Shown here in pieces: positions 33,076-41,452 of a stretch of 64,000 nt of DNA. The notes below the pieces were generated by a model. The model had not been told where the DNA came from. It worked only from the letters and a program-made list of their open reading frames with translations, and ran no database searches. A program made the position numbers and the translations under genes. Location: positions 28,195-92,194 of the forward strand of contig NZ_RFAR01000021.1 in the NCBI RefSeq assembly GCF_003693445.1, in the 5' to 3' direction. Within the stretch, counting starts at the first letter, position 1. The number at the start of each line of letters is the position of its first letter. The stretch comes from Aquitalea palustris. Its GTDB lineage: Bacteria > Pseudomonadota > Gammaproteobacteria > Burkholderiales > Chromobacteriaceae.

Positions 33076-33978
33076 TCAGCCCAGTCGGCTGATGCTGCGT
33101 TCGCACAGGGTGACAAAAGCCTCGGCGCGCCGGGTCAGGCGCAACTCCTGAGGCCAGGCCAGCACGATATTCAAGGCTGGCACCTCCTCCACGATGGGCA
33201 GGCACACCAGCTGGTCACCGGCATAGCTCTGTGGCGTCTGCGGCCGCAGGTTCAGCAAGGCATAACCATTACCGGCAGCCACCAGCCCGCGTACCAGTTC
33301 GAAATTGACGGTTTTGTGGCGAACCCGCGCCTCCAGCCCCTGCAGGCGGAACACCGACAGGAAATACTCGCGGCTATGTGGCAGGTCGAGCAAGACCATG
33401 GGCAAGGGGGCGAGATCCTGCAGCGACACCGCTACCTGCCCGGCCAGCGGGTGGGCGGCCGGCAGCAGCACATAAGGCAAGACGGTTTGCAATGTCTGGC
33501 GATACAGACTGGGCGCCAGATCCAGGTCGTACAGCAAGGCCAGCTCGGTCTGGCCGCTCAGCAAGGCCTGCTGTAACTGCTCGGTATCCCCTTCGTGCAG
33601 CCGCACCGAGATGTCCGGATAATCTTCACGCATGGCCGCCAACAGGCGCGGCAGGAAGATCGGCGCAATGGTGGTAAAGCACCCTAGCTCCAGATTGCCC
33701 TGCAAGGACTGGCTGAGCGCACTGGCGTGCTGGCTCAGGTCCTCGGCATGCGCCAGCAGATTGCGCGCCGCCGCGACAAAGCTTTGCCCGGCCGGTGTCA
33801 GCGAAACGCCCTTGGCATGGTGCCGGATAAAAAACTGCAGGCCAAACTGCGCCTCCAGCTGGGCAATGGCGCTGGAAATGCCTGGCTGCGAGGTGTACAG
33901 CGCATTGGCCGCTGCTGTCACGCTGCCGTGGTCGGCCACCGCCACCAGATACGCCAATTGCCGCAGGGTGTATTGCAT
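33076..33978 (-). CDS. LysR family transcriptional regulator
   Basis: It has 300 residues from ATG 33978 (MQYTLRQLAYLVAVADHGSV). The N-terminal winged helix-turn-helix (SVTAAANALYTSQPGISSAI) and a C-terminal effector domain (GNLELGCFTTIAPIFLPRLL) are clear. It is divergent from argE and adjacent, on the same strand, to the PotD-like gene 137 bases downstream. Either could be its target; the 180-base divergent gap with argE would hold its binding site. Confidence 0.93.
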   Translation of the reverse strand: MQYTLRQLAYLVAVADHGSVTAAANALYTSQPGISSAIAQLEAQFGLQFFIRHHAKGVSLTPAGQSFVAAARNLLAHAEDLSQHASALSQSLQGNLELGCFTTIAPIFLPRLLAAMREDYPDISVRLHEGDTEQLQQALLSGQTELALLYDLDLAPSLYRQTLQTVLPYVLLPAAHPLAGQVAVSLQDLAPLPMVLLDLPHSREYFLSVFRLQGLEARVRHKTVNFELVRGLVAAGNGYALLNLRPQTPQSYAGDQLVCLPIVEEVPALNIVLAWPQELRLTRRAEAFVTLCERSISRLG

Positions 33979-34158
33979 AATATTTATCGATCCAGTTGGA
34001 AAAATAATCATATTTTCAGTATTTACTGTGAGCACCTACACTCGCCTTGTCAACCAGACTGCCAAACCCCGGCACCACAGCCAGATGCTAGACTGGCACC
34101 CGGCAACAAGACACTGGCAGTCTCCGGCATCTCCCTGGCCGCTACGGAAAGAACTTCA

Positions 34159-35316
34159 ATGGAATCCCTCACCCTGCTGAACACCCTGGTCGGTTTCGAT
34201 ACCACCAGCCGGCTGAGCAATCTGCAGCTGATCCGCTTCGTCAAAAACTATCTGGCCGGCTTTGGCGTGAGCAGCCAGATCGTGGAAAACGAAGATGGCA
34301 GCAAGGCCAATCTCTACGCCACCATCGGCCCCACCGACCGCCCTGGCGTGATGCTGGCCGGTCATACCGATGTGGTGCCAGTAGATGGCCAGCACTGGCA
34401 CAGCAATCCCTTCCAGCTCGATGTGCGCGATGGCCGCGCCTATGGCCGCGGCAGCGCCGACATGAAAGGCTTTATCGCCAGCGTACTGGCGCAGGTGCCA
34501 CAGCTGGCACGCAGCCAGCTGCACACACCACTGCACCTGGCCTTTACCTATGACGAGGAAATCGGCTGCATCGGTGTGCGCCGCCTGCTGGAAGTACTGG
34601 GCGGCCTGCCGGTCTTGCCGGCCATGGGCATTATCGGCGAACCCACCCGCATGCAGCTGGTGGCCGAGCACAAGGGCAAGACGGCCTGGCGGGTTACCGC
34701 ACATGGCCACGAGGGTCACTCCAGCAATCCAGAAGCCGGTGTCAATGCGGTGGAGTACGCGGCCGAACTGGTCAGTTTCATCCGTAGCCTGGCACGCCAG
34801 CGCCGCCAGCACGGGCCGTTCGACCCCCTGTACGAAGTGCCCTACAGCACCTTGCATGTCGGCACCATGCAGGGCGGCACCGCGCTCAACATCATCCCCG
34901 CCAGCTGCCATTTCGACTTTGAAATCCGCCATCTGCCAGCCGACGATCCGCAACCGCTGCTGGATGCCATCCGCCAGCACGCCACCCAGGTATTGCAGCC
35001 GGAAATGCAGGCCGTGGATGCCGACTGTGGCTTCAGCTTCAGCGAAAAAACCAGCTACCCCGGCCTGCTCACACCGCCAGACGCCGAAGTGGTGCGCTTT
35101 ATGCAAGGCTTGCTGCAAGACAGCAATCCGCCACGCAAGATAGCCTTTGGCACCGAGGCCGGCTTGTTCAGCGAACGCTGCGGCATCCCCACCGTGGTGT
35201 GCGGCCCCGGCGACATTGCCCAAGCGCATCAGCCGGACGAATGGTTGGCGCTGGAGCAACTGGCCGCCTGCGATGCCTTCCTGGGCCGGCTAGTGGCGCA
35301 ACTCAGCGCAGGCTGA
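34159..35316 (+). CDS. argE: Acetylornithine deacetylase (ArgE)
   Basis: It hydrolyses N-acetylornithine to ornithine and acetate in arginine synthesis, as an M20 metallopeptidase relative. From ATG 34159 (MESLTLLNTLVGFDTTSRLS) it has 385 residues. Metal ligands are seen in MLAGHTDVVPVDGQ, GRGSADMKGF and TYDEEIGCIGVRRLLE; the dimerisation insert follows. A much longer frame from 33727 overlaps the LysR gene and is rejected. Divergent from that LysR-type regulator. Confidence 0.92.
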   Translation: MESLTLLNTLVGFDTTSRLSNLQLIRFVKNYLAGFGVSSQIVENEDGSKANLYATIGPTDRPGVMLAGHTDVVPVDGQHWHSNPFQLDVRDGRAYGRGSADMKGFIASVLAQVPQLARSQLHTPLHLAFTYDEEIGCIGVRRLLEVLGGLPVLPAMGIIGEPTRMQLVAEHKGKTAWRVTAHGHEGHSSNPEAGVNAVEYAAELVSFIRSLARQRRQHGPFDPLYEVPYSTLHVGTMQGGTALNIIPASCHFDFEIRHLPADDPQPLLDAIRQHATQVLQPEMQAVDADCGFSFSEKTSYPGLLTPPDAEVVRFMQGLLQDSNPPRKIAFGTEAGLFSERCGIPTVVCGPGDIAQAHQPDEWLALEQLAACDAFLGRLVAQLSAG

Positions 35317-35430
35317 GTCCACACCATCACCTCACCCCCAGGCCCGGCCTGGCTGCTTGGCGCAAGGAAGCCGGGCCGACTTCGCCAAGGAATGCTATCC
35401 TCCTGCTGCACAAGCAGACAGGAAGCCACC

Positions 35431-35769
35431 ATGGCCTATCACAGCGCATTCACTCCGCAAGACCAGGAAGCCAGCGCCGAACAGCTGGCCAGCCAGCGTG
35501 GCTGGCTATTGCTGGAATTCGGTGCGCCCTGGTGTGGCCACTGCCAGGCGGCACAGCCGCTGCTGGCCGCTGCCATGCAAGCCCGGCCGGACCTCGCCCA
35601 CCTCAAGATTGAAGACGGCAAAGGCCGCCGACTGGGCCGCTCCTTTGCCGTCAAACTGTGGCCAACGCTCATCCTGCTGCACGACGGGCAGGAAGTCGGC
35701 CGGCTGGTACGGCCCGACAATACCGCCGCCATTAGCCAGTTGCTGGACCAGGCCGCAGCAAACAGCTAA
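35431..35769 (+). CDS. Thioredoxin family protein
   Basis: This is a thiol-disulfide oxidoreductase of 112 residues without a signal peptide, hence cytosolic. The active site is C35-G-H-C38 (GAPWCGHCQAAQPLL), with the cis-proline loop at KLWPTLILLHDG. CGHC differs from the usual CGPC of thioredoxin and resembles disulfide isomerases. ATG 35431 has AGGAAG upstream. It lies 90 bases before the radical-SAM gene. Confidence 0.92.
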   Translation: MAYHSAFTPQDQEASAEQLASQRGWLLLEFGAPWCGHCQAAQPLLAAAMQARPDLAHLKIEDGKGRRLGRSFAVKLWPTLILLHDGQEVGRLVRPDNTAAISQLLDQAAANS

Positions 35770-35859
35770 AGCACTATATTGATGATTTCGCCCCTGCCGC
35801 GCTTGCGTGGCGGGCTGTACAAGGCAGCGGCCAGCCCGCCGCTGCAGGAAATGGATGTC

Positions 35860-37785
35860 ATGCAGTTCACCCACGCCGAGTCGCCGCGCTCTCCTCGTAT
35901 CCTGTCGCTCATCCCGCCGATGACACAGCTGAATACGCCCTACCCCTCCACCGCCTATATCACCGGCTTTTTGCGCTCGCGCGATGTCAGCGCCTTTCAG
36001 GAAGACCTGGCGCTGGAGCTTGTATTGCGGTTGTTTTCCGTAAACGGCCTGCAAGCGGTGCGCCAGCAGATTGACGCCATTCCACCGAAAAAGCGCAGCG
36101 CCCAGCTGCACGGCTTTGTCGGCCAGTTTGAACGCTACCTGGCCACCATCGGCCCGGTCATCGCCTTTTTACAGGGCCGCGACTCCACCGTAGCCCATCG
36201 CATTTGCGGCCGTAATTTTCTGCCGGAGGGTGAGCGCTTTGCCTCGCTGGAAGTGTATGTCGATCCGGACGACCCCTATGGTGGCGATCCACTGGCCTGG
36301 GCTTTTGGCGCACTGGGTCAGCAGGACCGCGCCCGCCATCTGGCCACGCTTTATCTGAACGATATTGCCGATGTACTGCGCGAAGCGGTGGACGAGCGCT
36401 TTGAATTCGTACGCTATGCCGAATCGCTGGCCATGAGCCAGCCCACTTTCGACCCGCTGGCCCGCGCCCTGGCCGGCAAGCCCACGCTGGTGGACGACAC
36501 CTTGCAGCAACTGGTGGAAGAAGCCATTGCCCGCCATCAGCCAGACATCGTGCTACTGTCAGTGCCCTTCCCTGGTTCGGTGTATGCCGCCTTCCGCATC
36601 GCCCAGACCATCAAGGCGCGCTGGCCGACCATCCGCACCGTACTGGGTGGTGGCTTCGTCAATACCGAACTGCGCGAACTCACCGAGCCCCGCGTCTTTG
36701 ATTACTTCGACTTCATCACGCTGGACGATGGCGAAAAACCGCTGCTCGCCCTGCTGGAACATCTGGCGGGCAAACGCTCGGTGTCGCGACTGGTGCGCAC
36801 CTTCGTGCGCGAGGATGGCCAGGTGCGCTACATCAACATGATGGAAGCCGATATCCCGTTTGAAGAGGTGGGCACCCCCACCTGGGATGGCCTGCCCATC
36901 GACCGCTACCTGTCGCTGCTGGACATGCTCAACCCCATGCACCGGCTGTGGAGTGACGGGCGCTGGAACAAGCTGACCGTGGCACATGGCTGCTACTGGA
37001 AAAAATGCAGTTTCTGTGACGTGACGCTGGACTATATCTCGCGCTATGAAACCGCCTCCGCCAGCACGCTGGTGGACCGCATCGAAGCCATCATTGCCGA
37101 AACCGGCCAGACCGGCTTCCATTTCGTCGATGAAGCCGCCCCGCCCAAGATGCTGCGCGCACTGGCCGAAGAACTGCTGCGGCGCAATGTGGCCATTTCC
37201 TGGTGGGGCAATATCCGCTTCGAAAAATCCTTCACGCCGGAGCTATGCCAGTTGCTGGCGGAAAGCGGCTGTATCGCCATTTCCGGCGGGCTGGAAGTGG
37301 CCTCGGACCGCCTGCTCAAGCTGATGAAAAAAGGTGTGTCGGTAGAGCAAGTGGCGCGGGTCACCCAGGGTTTTACCGAAGCCGGGGTGCTGGTACATGC
37401 CTATCTGATGTACGGCTTTCCCACCCAGACCGTGCAGGACACAGTGGACGCCCTGGAATACGTGCGCCAGCTGTTTGACACCGGCTGCATCCAGTCCGGC
37501 TTTTTCCACCGCTTTGCCTGCACCGTGCATTCGCCGGTGGGCCAGAATCCGGAAGAGTACGGCGTCAGCCTGCGCCCCCTGCCGCCAGTCAGCTTTGCCA
37601 AGAACGACGTCGGCTTCATCGACCCCACCGGCACCGACCACGACGCCATGGGCAAGGCGCTCAACAAGGCGCTGTACAACTACATGCATGGCATCGGGCT
37701 GGAGGAAGACGTCCGCAGCTGGTTTGCCGGACGGGTACCGAAAACCCGCGTGCCGCGCCAGTTCATCGCCCGTGCCCTGGCTTGA
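35860..37785 (+). CDS. B12-binding domain radical SAM protein
   Basis: This is an oxygen-sensitive enzyme using a 4Fe-4S cluster, SAM and probably cobalamin; its substrate is unknown. I prefer ATG 35860 (MQFTHAESPRSPRILSLIPP), with AGGAA 9 bases upstream; 35851 and 35779 are alternatives. It has about 641 residues. The B12-like Rossmann region is DIVLLSVPFPGSVYAAFRIA then RTVLGGGFVNTELREL. The SAM cluster cysteines are HGCYWKKCSFCDVTLDY, a C-x4-C-x2-C spacing instead of the usual C-x3-C-x2-C. SGGLEVASDRLLKLMKKGV follows, as in the family. Confidence 0.9.
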   Translation: MQFTHAESPRSPRILSLIPPMTQLNTPYPSTAYITGFLRSRDVSAFQEDLALELVLRLFSVNGLQAVRQQIDAIPPKKRSAQLHGFVGQFERYLATIGPVIAFLQGRDSTVAHRICGRNFLPEGERFASLEVYVDPDDPYGGDPLAWAFGALGQQDRARHLATLYLNDIADVLREAVDERFEFVRYAESLAMSQPTFDPLARALAGKPTLVDDTLQQLVEEAIARHQPDIVLLSVPFPGSVYAAFRIAQTIKARWPTIRTVLGGGFVNTELRELTEPRVFDYFDFITLDDGEKPLLALLEHLAGKRSVSRLVRTFVREDGQVRYINMMEADIPFEEVGTPTWDGLPIDRYLSLLDMLNPMHRLWSDGRWNKLTVAHGCYWKKCSFCDVTLDYISRYETASASTLVDRIEAIIAETGQTGFHFVDEAAPPKMLRALAEELLRRNVAISWWGNIRFEKSFTPELCQLLAESGCIAISGGLEVASDRLLKLMKKGVSVEQVARVTQGFTEAGVLVHAYLMYGFPTQTVQDTVDALEYVRQLFDTGCIQSGFFHRFACTVHSPVGQNPEEYGVSLRPLPPVSFAKNDVGFIDPTGTDHDAMGKALNKALYNYMHGIGLEEDVRSWFAGRVPKTRVPRQFIARALA

Positions 37786-38020
37786 GGCACCATTCCAAAG
37801 GCCAGTTTTCTACACAAGAGCCACGCAGGAATTAGCCCAGGCCAGCCGCCCCAGGCCTATTGCAAGTACTAGGGCAAGGGCGGCGCAGCCTCACCGCAGC
37901 GCCGTCCTCCTGCAGCACACTGAACGTTTGCTCTGGGCAACGTTCAAATCAGCTGCAGCCCGACCTTGGAGATCACCTTCCTGATTTTCCATGCCGCTGC
38001 GCCAGCCCAGGAGAACGCCC

Positions 38021-38410
38021 ATGTCATCCAGCCCGAAAAATGCCCGCTTCCCTCAGCAGCCCAGCCTCGACATCACCCTGAAGTTCTTGCAGGTTTCGAT
38101 GAACAATGTCGAGCAACTGATGAACTTCCAGATCAGCACCAGTCGTACCCAGCTGGACAACTATGCCAAATCGCTGCAAGCCCTTAGCCAGGCCGGCAGC
38201 CCGCAAGAAGCACTCAATCAGATCAGCACCATCGCCAAGGAAAATGCCAACCAGGCCATGGAATGTTCCGGCGAATTTTGCGGCATCCTGACCAAAGCGC
38301 AGGAAGAGTTGCAAGGCCTGGCGCTGGAGCACCTGGGCAGCATGCAAAACTCATTGCAAGGCATGGCTGCCTATCTGCATCAGCCGGAGACGGCAGACAA
38401 GAAGAAATAA
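38021..38410 (+). CDS. Phasin family protein
   Basis: This is a polyhydroxyalkanoate granule surface protein or related phasin, 129 residues. From ATG 38021 (MSSSPKNARFPQQP) with AGGAGA upstream. Almost wholly helical and amphipathic (NNVEQLMNFQISTSRTQLDN then YAKSLQALSQAGSPQEALNQ), matching the Phasin_2 pattern; the C-terminus is Lys-rich. It suggests the host stores polyhydroxybutyrate. It is followed by a terminator. Confidence 0.85.
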   Translation: MSSSPKNARFPQQPSLDITLKFLQVSMNNVEQLMNFQISTSRTQLDNYAKSLQALSQAGSPQEALNQISTIAKENANQAMECSGEFCGILTKAQEELQGLALEHLGSMQNSLQGMAAYLHQPETADKKK

Positions 38411-38430
38411 CACCGCCACTGTCAAACAAA

Positions 38431-38464
38431 CAGCCCGCCATCCATCAGGATGTGCGGGCTGTTT
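38431..38464 (+). terminator. Rho-independent terminator after phasin gene
   Basis: CAGCCCGC with GCGGGCTG, with CATCC pairing GGATG inside, followed by TTT. Confidence 0.8.
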
Positions 38465-38483
38465 CGATATGGGCCGCCAGTGC

Positions 38484-38651
38484 TCAGTCGTCGCCGAAAT
38501 CAGCTTCTGCTGCCAGCTGCTCGGCCTGCTTTTGCTCTTCGGCCAGCCTGGCCTGCCATTGCTCTTCACTCAGACCATGGCTGCCATCGCAATAATCACG
38601 ACGCCCACAACCACAACGACCGATATCGGCCGGATTCGCCTGTACTCGCAT
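38484..38651 (-). CDS. Small CDGSH-like cysteine protein, 55 aa
   Basis: Leftward ATG 38651 has GGGGAAG just upstream. The product starts MRVQANPADIGRCGCGRRDY and continues CDGSHGLSEEQW, ending in an acidic, Gln/Glu-rich helix. C-x-C followed by CDGSH resembles the Fe-S CDGSH motif, but only five residues separate the second Cys from CDGSH, where the classical motif has about eight. Iron-sulfur binding is therefore uncertain. The gene is too short for common ORF thresholds and lies between the phasin terminator and potF. Confidence 0.65.
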   Translation of the reverse strand: MRVQANPADIGRCGCGRRDYCDGSHGLSEEQWQARLAEEQKQAEQLAAEADFGDD

Positions 38652-38801
38652 TGTCTTCCCCGGATAAACCCGTCACCGCCACCCTGGCAGTACCGGCTGC
38701 GCGGCCACCTTGGCCGGCAAGGGGCAGAGACTACCCTGAGTCGGCTGCCGATTCAACGCCAGCCCGGCCGAACACCGCCATCTGCCACACAAACAGCAGC
38801 C

Positions 38802-39896
38802 TCAACGCCCGGTTTTCAGCTGCGTCCACAGCCGGTTCTGCAAACGCAGGATATCGCTGGGCAAGGGCTGTAACAGAAACAGTGTTTGCATGACTGCTGG
38901 CGACGGATAAATACCGCCATCGCTGGCAATGGCTGCTTGCACCAGCTTGCGTGCCGGCAGATTAGGCGTGGGGTAGAACACCTTGTTGGTAATGCCGGCA
39001 GCAACATCCGGCTGCAGGATGTGGTTGATCCACTGATGGGCCGCCTGCGGGTTTGGTGCATCTTTGGGAATGGCCATCATGTCGACGGAAAACGGCGCCC
39101 CGCTTTTGGGAATGACATAGCTGATCTGATAATGCTTGCCGGCATCAGCCGCACGGCGGCGGGCAATACCGATATCGCCGGACCAGCCCACGGCAAAGCA
39201 GATATCGCCATTGGCCAGATCATTGATATAGCCGGAAGAGTTGAACTGGGTGATATAGGGGCGGATCTTCTTCAGGGCTTCGAATGCTGCCTGATAATCG
39301 GCCGGATTCTTGCTGTTGGGGTCTTTGTGCAGGTAATGCAGGGTGATGGCAAACACGTCGCTGGCCTGATCCAGCATGGATACGCCACAGCCCTTCAACT
39401 TGCTCAGCTTGGCTGGCTCGAACAGCACATCCCAGCTGTCCAGCGCCACTTCATTGCCCAGCGCCGCCTTCACCTTGTTCAGGTTCAGGCCCAGGCCGTC
39501 GGTAAACCAGGCGTAGGGTACGCCGTATTTATTGCCCGGATCGGCACTGGCCACCATTTTCAGCAGCTGCGGGTCAAGATTGGCCAGATTGGGCAGCTCG
39601 GCCTTGTTCAGTGGCAGATAGATGCCGGCTGCCGCCTGCCGGGCCATGTAGTTGGAGGTGGGCACGACGATATCGTAGCCTGCCTTGCCAGTCAGCAGCT
39701 TGGCTTGCAAGGTGTCGTCACTGTCGTAGACATCGTATTTCACCTTGATGCCGGTCTGTTTCTCGAAGCTGCTGATGGTCTGTTCACCGATGTAATCGGA
39801 CCAGTTGTACACGTGCAGCTCGGCAGCCTGCGCGGTCAGGCCGAGACAGAGTGCCGCGCCGGACAATAGCAGGCGCATGGTGGGTTTACGGCTCAT
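38802..39896 (-). CDS. potF: Putrescine-binding periplasmic protein (PotF/SpuD family)
   Basis: This is the periplasmic receptor for putrescine uptake, 364 residues. The signal peptide (MSRKPTMRLLLSGAALCLGL, cut after TAQA) is followed by ELHVYNWSDYIGEQTISSFE, the N-terminal signature of PotF/SpuD/SpuE. Ligand-contact type segments include WFTDGLGLNLNKVK and CFAVGWSGDIGIARRRA. It lies downstream of spuC and the aldehyde dehydrogenase on the same strand, a polyamine uptake and breakdown cluster. No permease genes are in the cluster. Confidence 0.92.
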   Translation of the reverse strand: MSRKPTMRLLLSGAALCLGLTAQAAELHVYNWSDYIGEQTISSFEKQTGIKVKYDVYDSDDTLQAKLLTGKAGYDIVVPTSNYMARQAAAGIYLPLNKAELPNLANLDPQLLKMVASADPGNKYGVPYAWFTDGLGLNLNKVKAALGNEVALDSWDVLFEPAKLSKLKGCGVSMLDQASDVFAITLHYLHKDPNSKNPADYQAAFEALKKIRPYITQFNSSGYINDLANGDICFAVGWSGDIGIARRRAADAGKHYQISYVIPKSGAPFSVDMMAIPKDAPNPQAAHQWINHILQPDVAAGITNKVFYPTPNLPARKLVQAAIASDGGIYPSPAVMQTLFLLQPLPSDILRLQNRLWTQLKTGR

Positions 39897-40043
39897 GATG
39901 GGACTCCCGATATTCCTGTGACGAAATCCGCAGGCCGGCGCATGGCTGGCCTGCGGGGTAAATGGCGCAACTGGGAATGAGTCATGCCGGCTCTGAATGG
40001 CCGTTCATCAGGGTCTGGCAGGGCGGCAGCCGCCGCCCTGGGT

Positions 40044-41426
40044 TTACAGCAGGCCCAGCTCCTGTGCGGTGCGGTCCACCGCGCGGCGGGTCTTGTCCAG
40101 CAACTCGTCGATTTCACTGCGGGTAATGGCCAACGCCGGCGCCATGATCATGCGGCCATGGGTGGAGCGGATGATCAGCCCCTCGTCAAAGCCATGAGTA
40201 CGGCAGCGCCAGCCGATGTCATCTTCGTTGGCAAACAGCTGGCGGCTGGCCTTGTCTTCGCACAGCTGCAGGGCCGCCACCATGCCCGTCCCCTGGATGT
40301 CGCCCACCAGCGGGTGCTCGGCGAATATCTGACGCAGGCAGGCTTGCAGATAGGGGCCGGTATCCTGCTTCACCGCCTCCACCATGCCTTCACCTTGCAA
40401 TACATCCAGATTGGCCAGCGCCACGGCGGCGGCCACCGGGTGGCCGGAATACGTCAGACCGTGGGCAAACACCCCGCCCTTGGCGACCAGCGCCTCGGCC
40501 ATGCGTCGCGACAATACCAGCCCACCCATGGGGATGTAGCCGGAGGTCAGCCCCTTGGCGATGCTGAGCGTGTCAGGCTGGAAATCGAAATGCTGGTGGG
40601 CAAACCATTCGCCAGTACGGCCAAAGCCGCCAATCACCTCGTCGGCGCACAGCAGCACATCGTATTTCTTGCAGATACGCTGGATTTCCGGCCAGTAGCT
40701 TTCCGGTGGAAAAATCATCCCGCCCGCGCCCTGGAAGGGTTCGGCGACAAAGGCAGCCACTTTGTCCGCGCCCAGCTGCAGGATTTTCGCCTCCAGTTCC
40801 TGCGCGCATTTCAGGCCAAACTCGGCCGGGCTCAGCTTGCCGCCATGGGCATACCAGTAAGGCTCGGCAATGTGCTCGACACCGGGAATGGGCAGATTGC
40901 CCATCTCGTGCATGAAGGCCATACCACCCAGCGAAGCACTGCCCACGGTGGAGCCGTGATAGCCATTGTGGCGACCAATGAAGATTTTCTTGTCCGGCTG
41001 GCCCATCACATCCCAGAAGCGACGCACGGTGCGGATCAGCACCTCGTTGGCCTCCGAGCCGGAATTGGTATAAATCACATGGCTATAGCTGCCGGGTAGC
41101 AGGGAAAACAGCCGCTCGGACAATTCCACCACCGCCGGATGGGTGGTATGGAAAAACATATTGTAGTAACTCAGCTGCTGCAGCTGGCGGGTGGCGGCTT
41201 CGATCAGCTCCGGCCGGCCATAACCGACATTGGTGCACCACAGGCCAGACATGCCATCCAGATACTTCTTGCCCTCGCTATCCCATAAATACAGGCCCTG
41301 CCCACGGGTGATGACGCGCGCACCCTCCTCGTTCAAGGCTTTCTGATCGAGAAAGGCATGAATATGGTGGGCGGCATCCATCGCCTGGTATTCGGCGGTA
41401 CTGCGAACGGGTTGGGTATTTTTCAT
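40044..41426 (-). CDS. spuC: Putrescine-pyruvate aminotransferase (SpuC family)
   Basis: This is a class III PLP aminotransferase moving an amino group from putrescine or another diamine to pyruvate. From ATG 41426 (MKNTQPVRSTAEYQAMDAAH), with GGAG upstream, it has 460 residues. YLDGMSGLWCTNVGYGRPEL and TNSGSEANE are typical, LCADEVIGGFGRTGEWFAH holds the PLP aspartate, and the Schiff-base lysine is in SIAKGLTSGYIPMGG. It sits 26 bases beyond the aldehyde dehydrogenase, and potF follows 147 bases later. Confidence 0.92.
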   Translation of the reverse strand: MKNTQPVRSTAEYQAMDAAHHIHAFLDQKALNEEGARVITRGQGLYLWDSEGKKYLDGMSGLWCTNVGYGRPELIEAATRQLQQLSYYNMFFHTTHPAVVELSERLFSLLPGSYSHVIYTNSGSEANEVLIRTVRRFWDVMGQPDKKIFIGRHNGYHGSTVGSASLGGMAFMHEMGNLPIPGVEHIAEPYWYAHGGKLSPAEFGLKCAQELEAKILQLGADKVAAFVAEPFQGAGGMIFPPESYWPEIQRICKKYDVLLCADEVIGGFGRTGEWFAHQHFDFQPDTLSIAKGLTSGYIPMGGLVLSRRMAEALVAKGGVFAHGLTYSGHPVAAAVALANLDVLQGEGMVEAVKQDTGPYLQACLRQIFAEHPLVGDIQGTGMVAALQLCEDKASRQLFANEDDIGWRCRTHGFDEGLIIRSTHGRMIMAPALAITRSEIDELLDKTRRAVDRTAQELGLL

Positions 41427-41452
41427 TGAGGTCTCCATGCCGGCGCACCGGC

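Noticed and set aside
34156..35259. 367-codon minus-strand frame antisense to argE
   Set aside because: Shadow of argE with His/Gln/Ala bias; no function recognisable.
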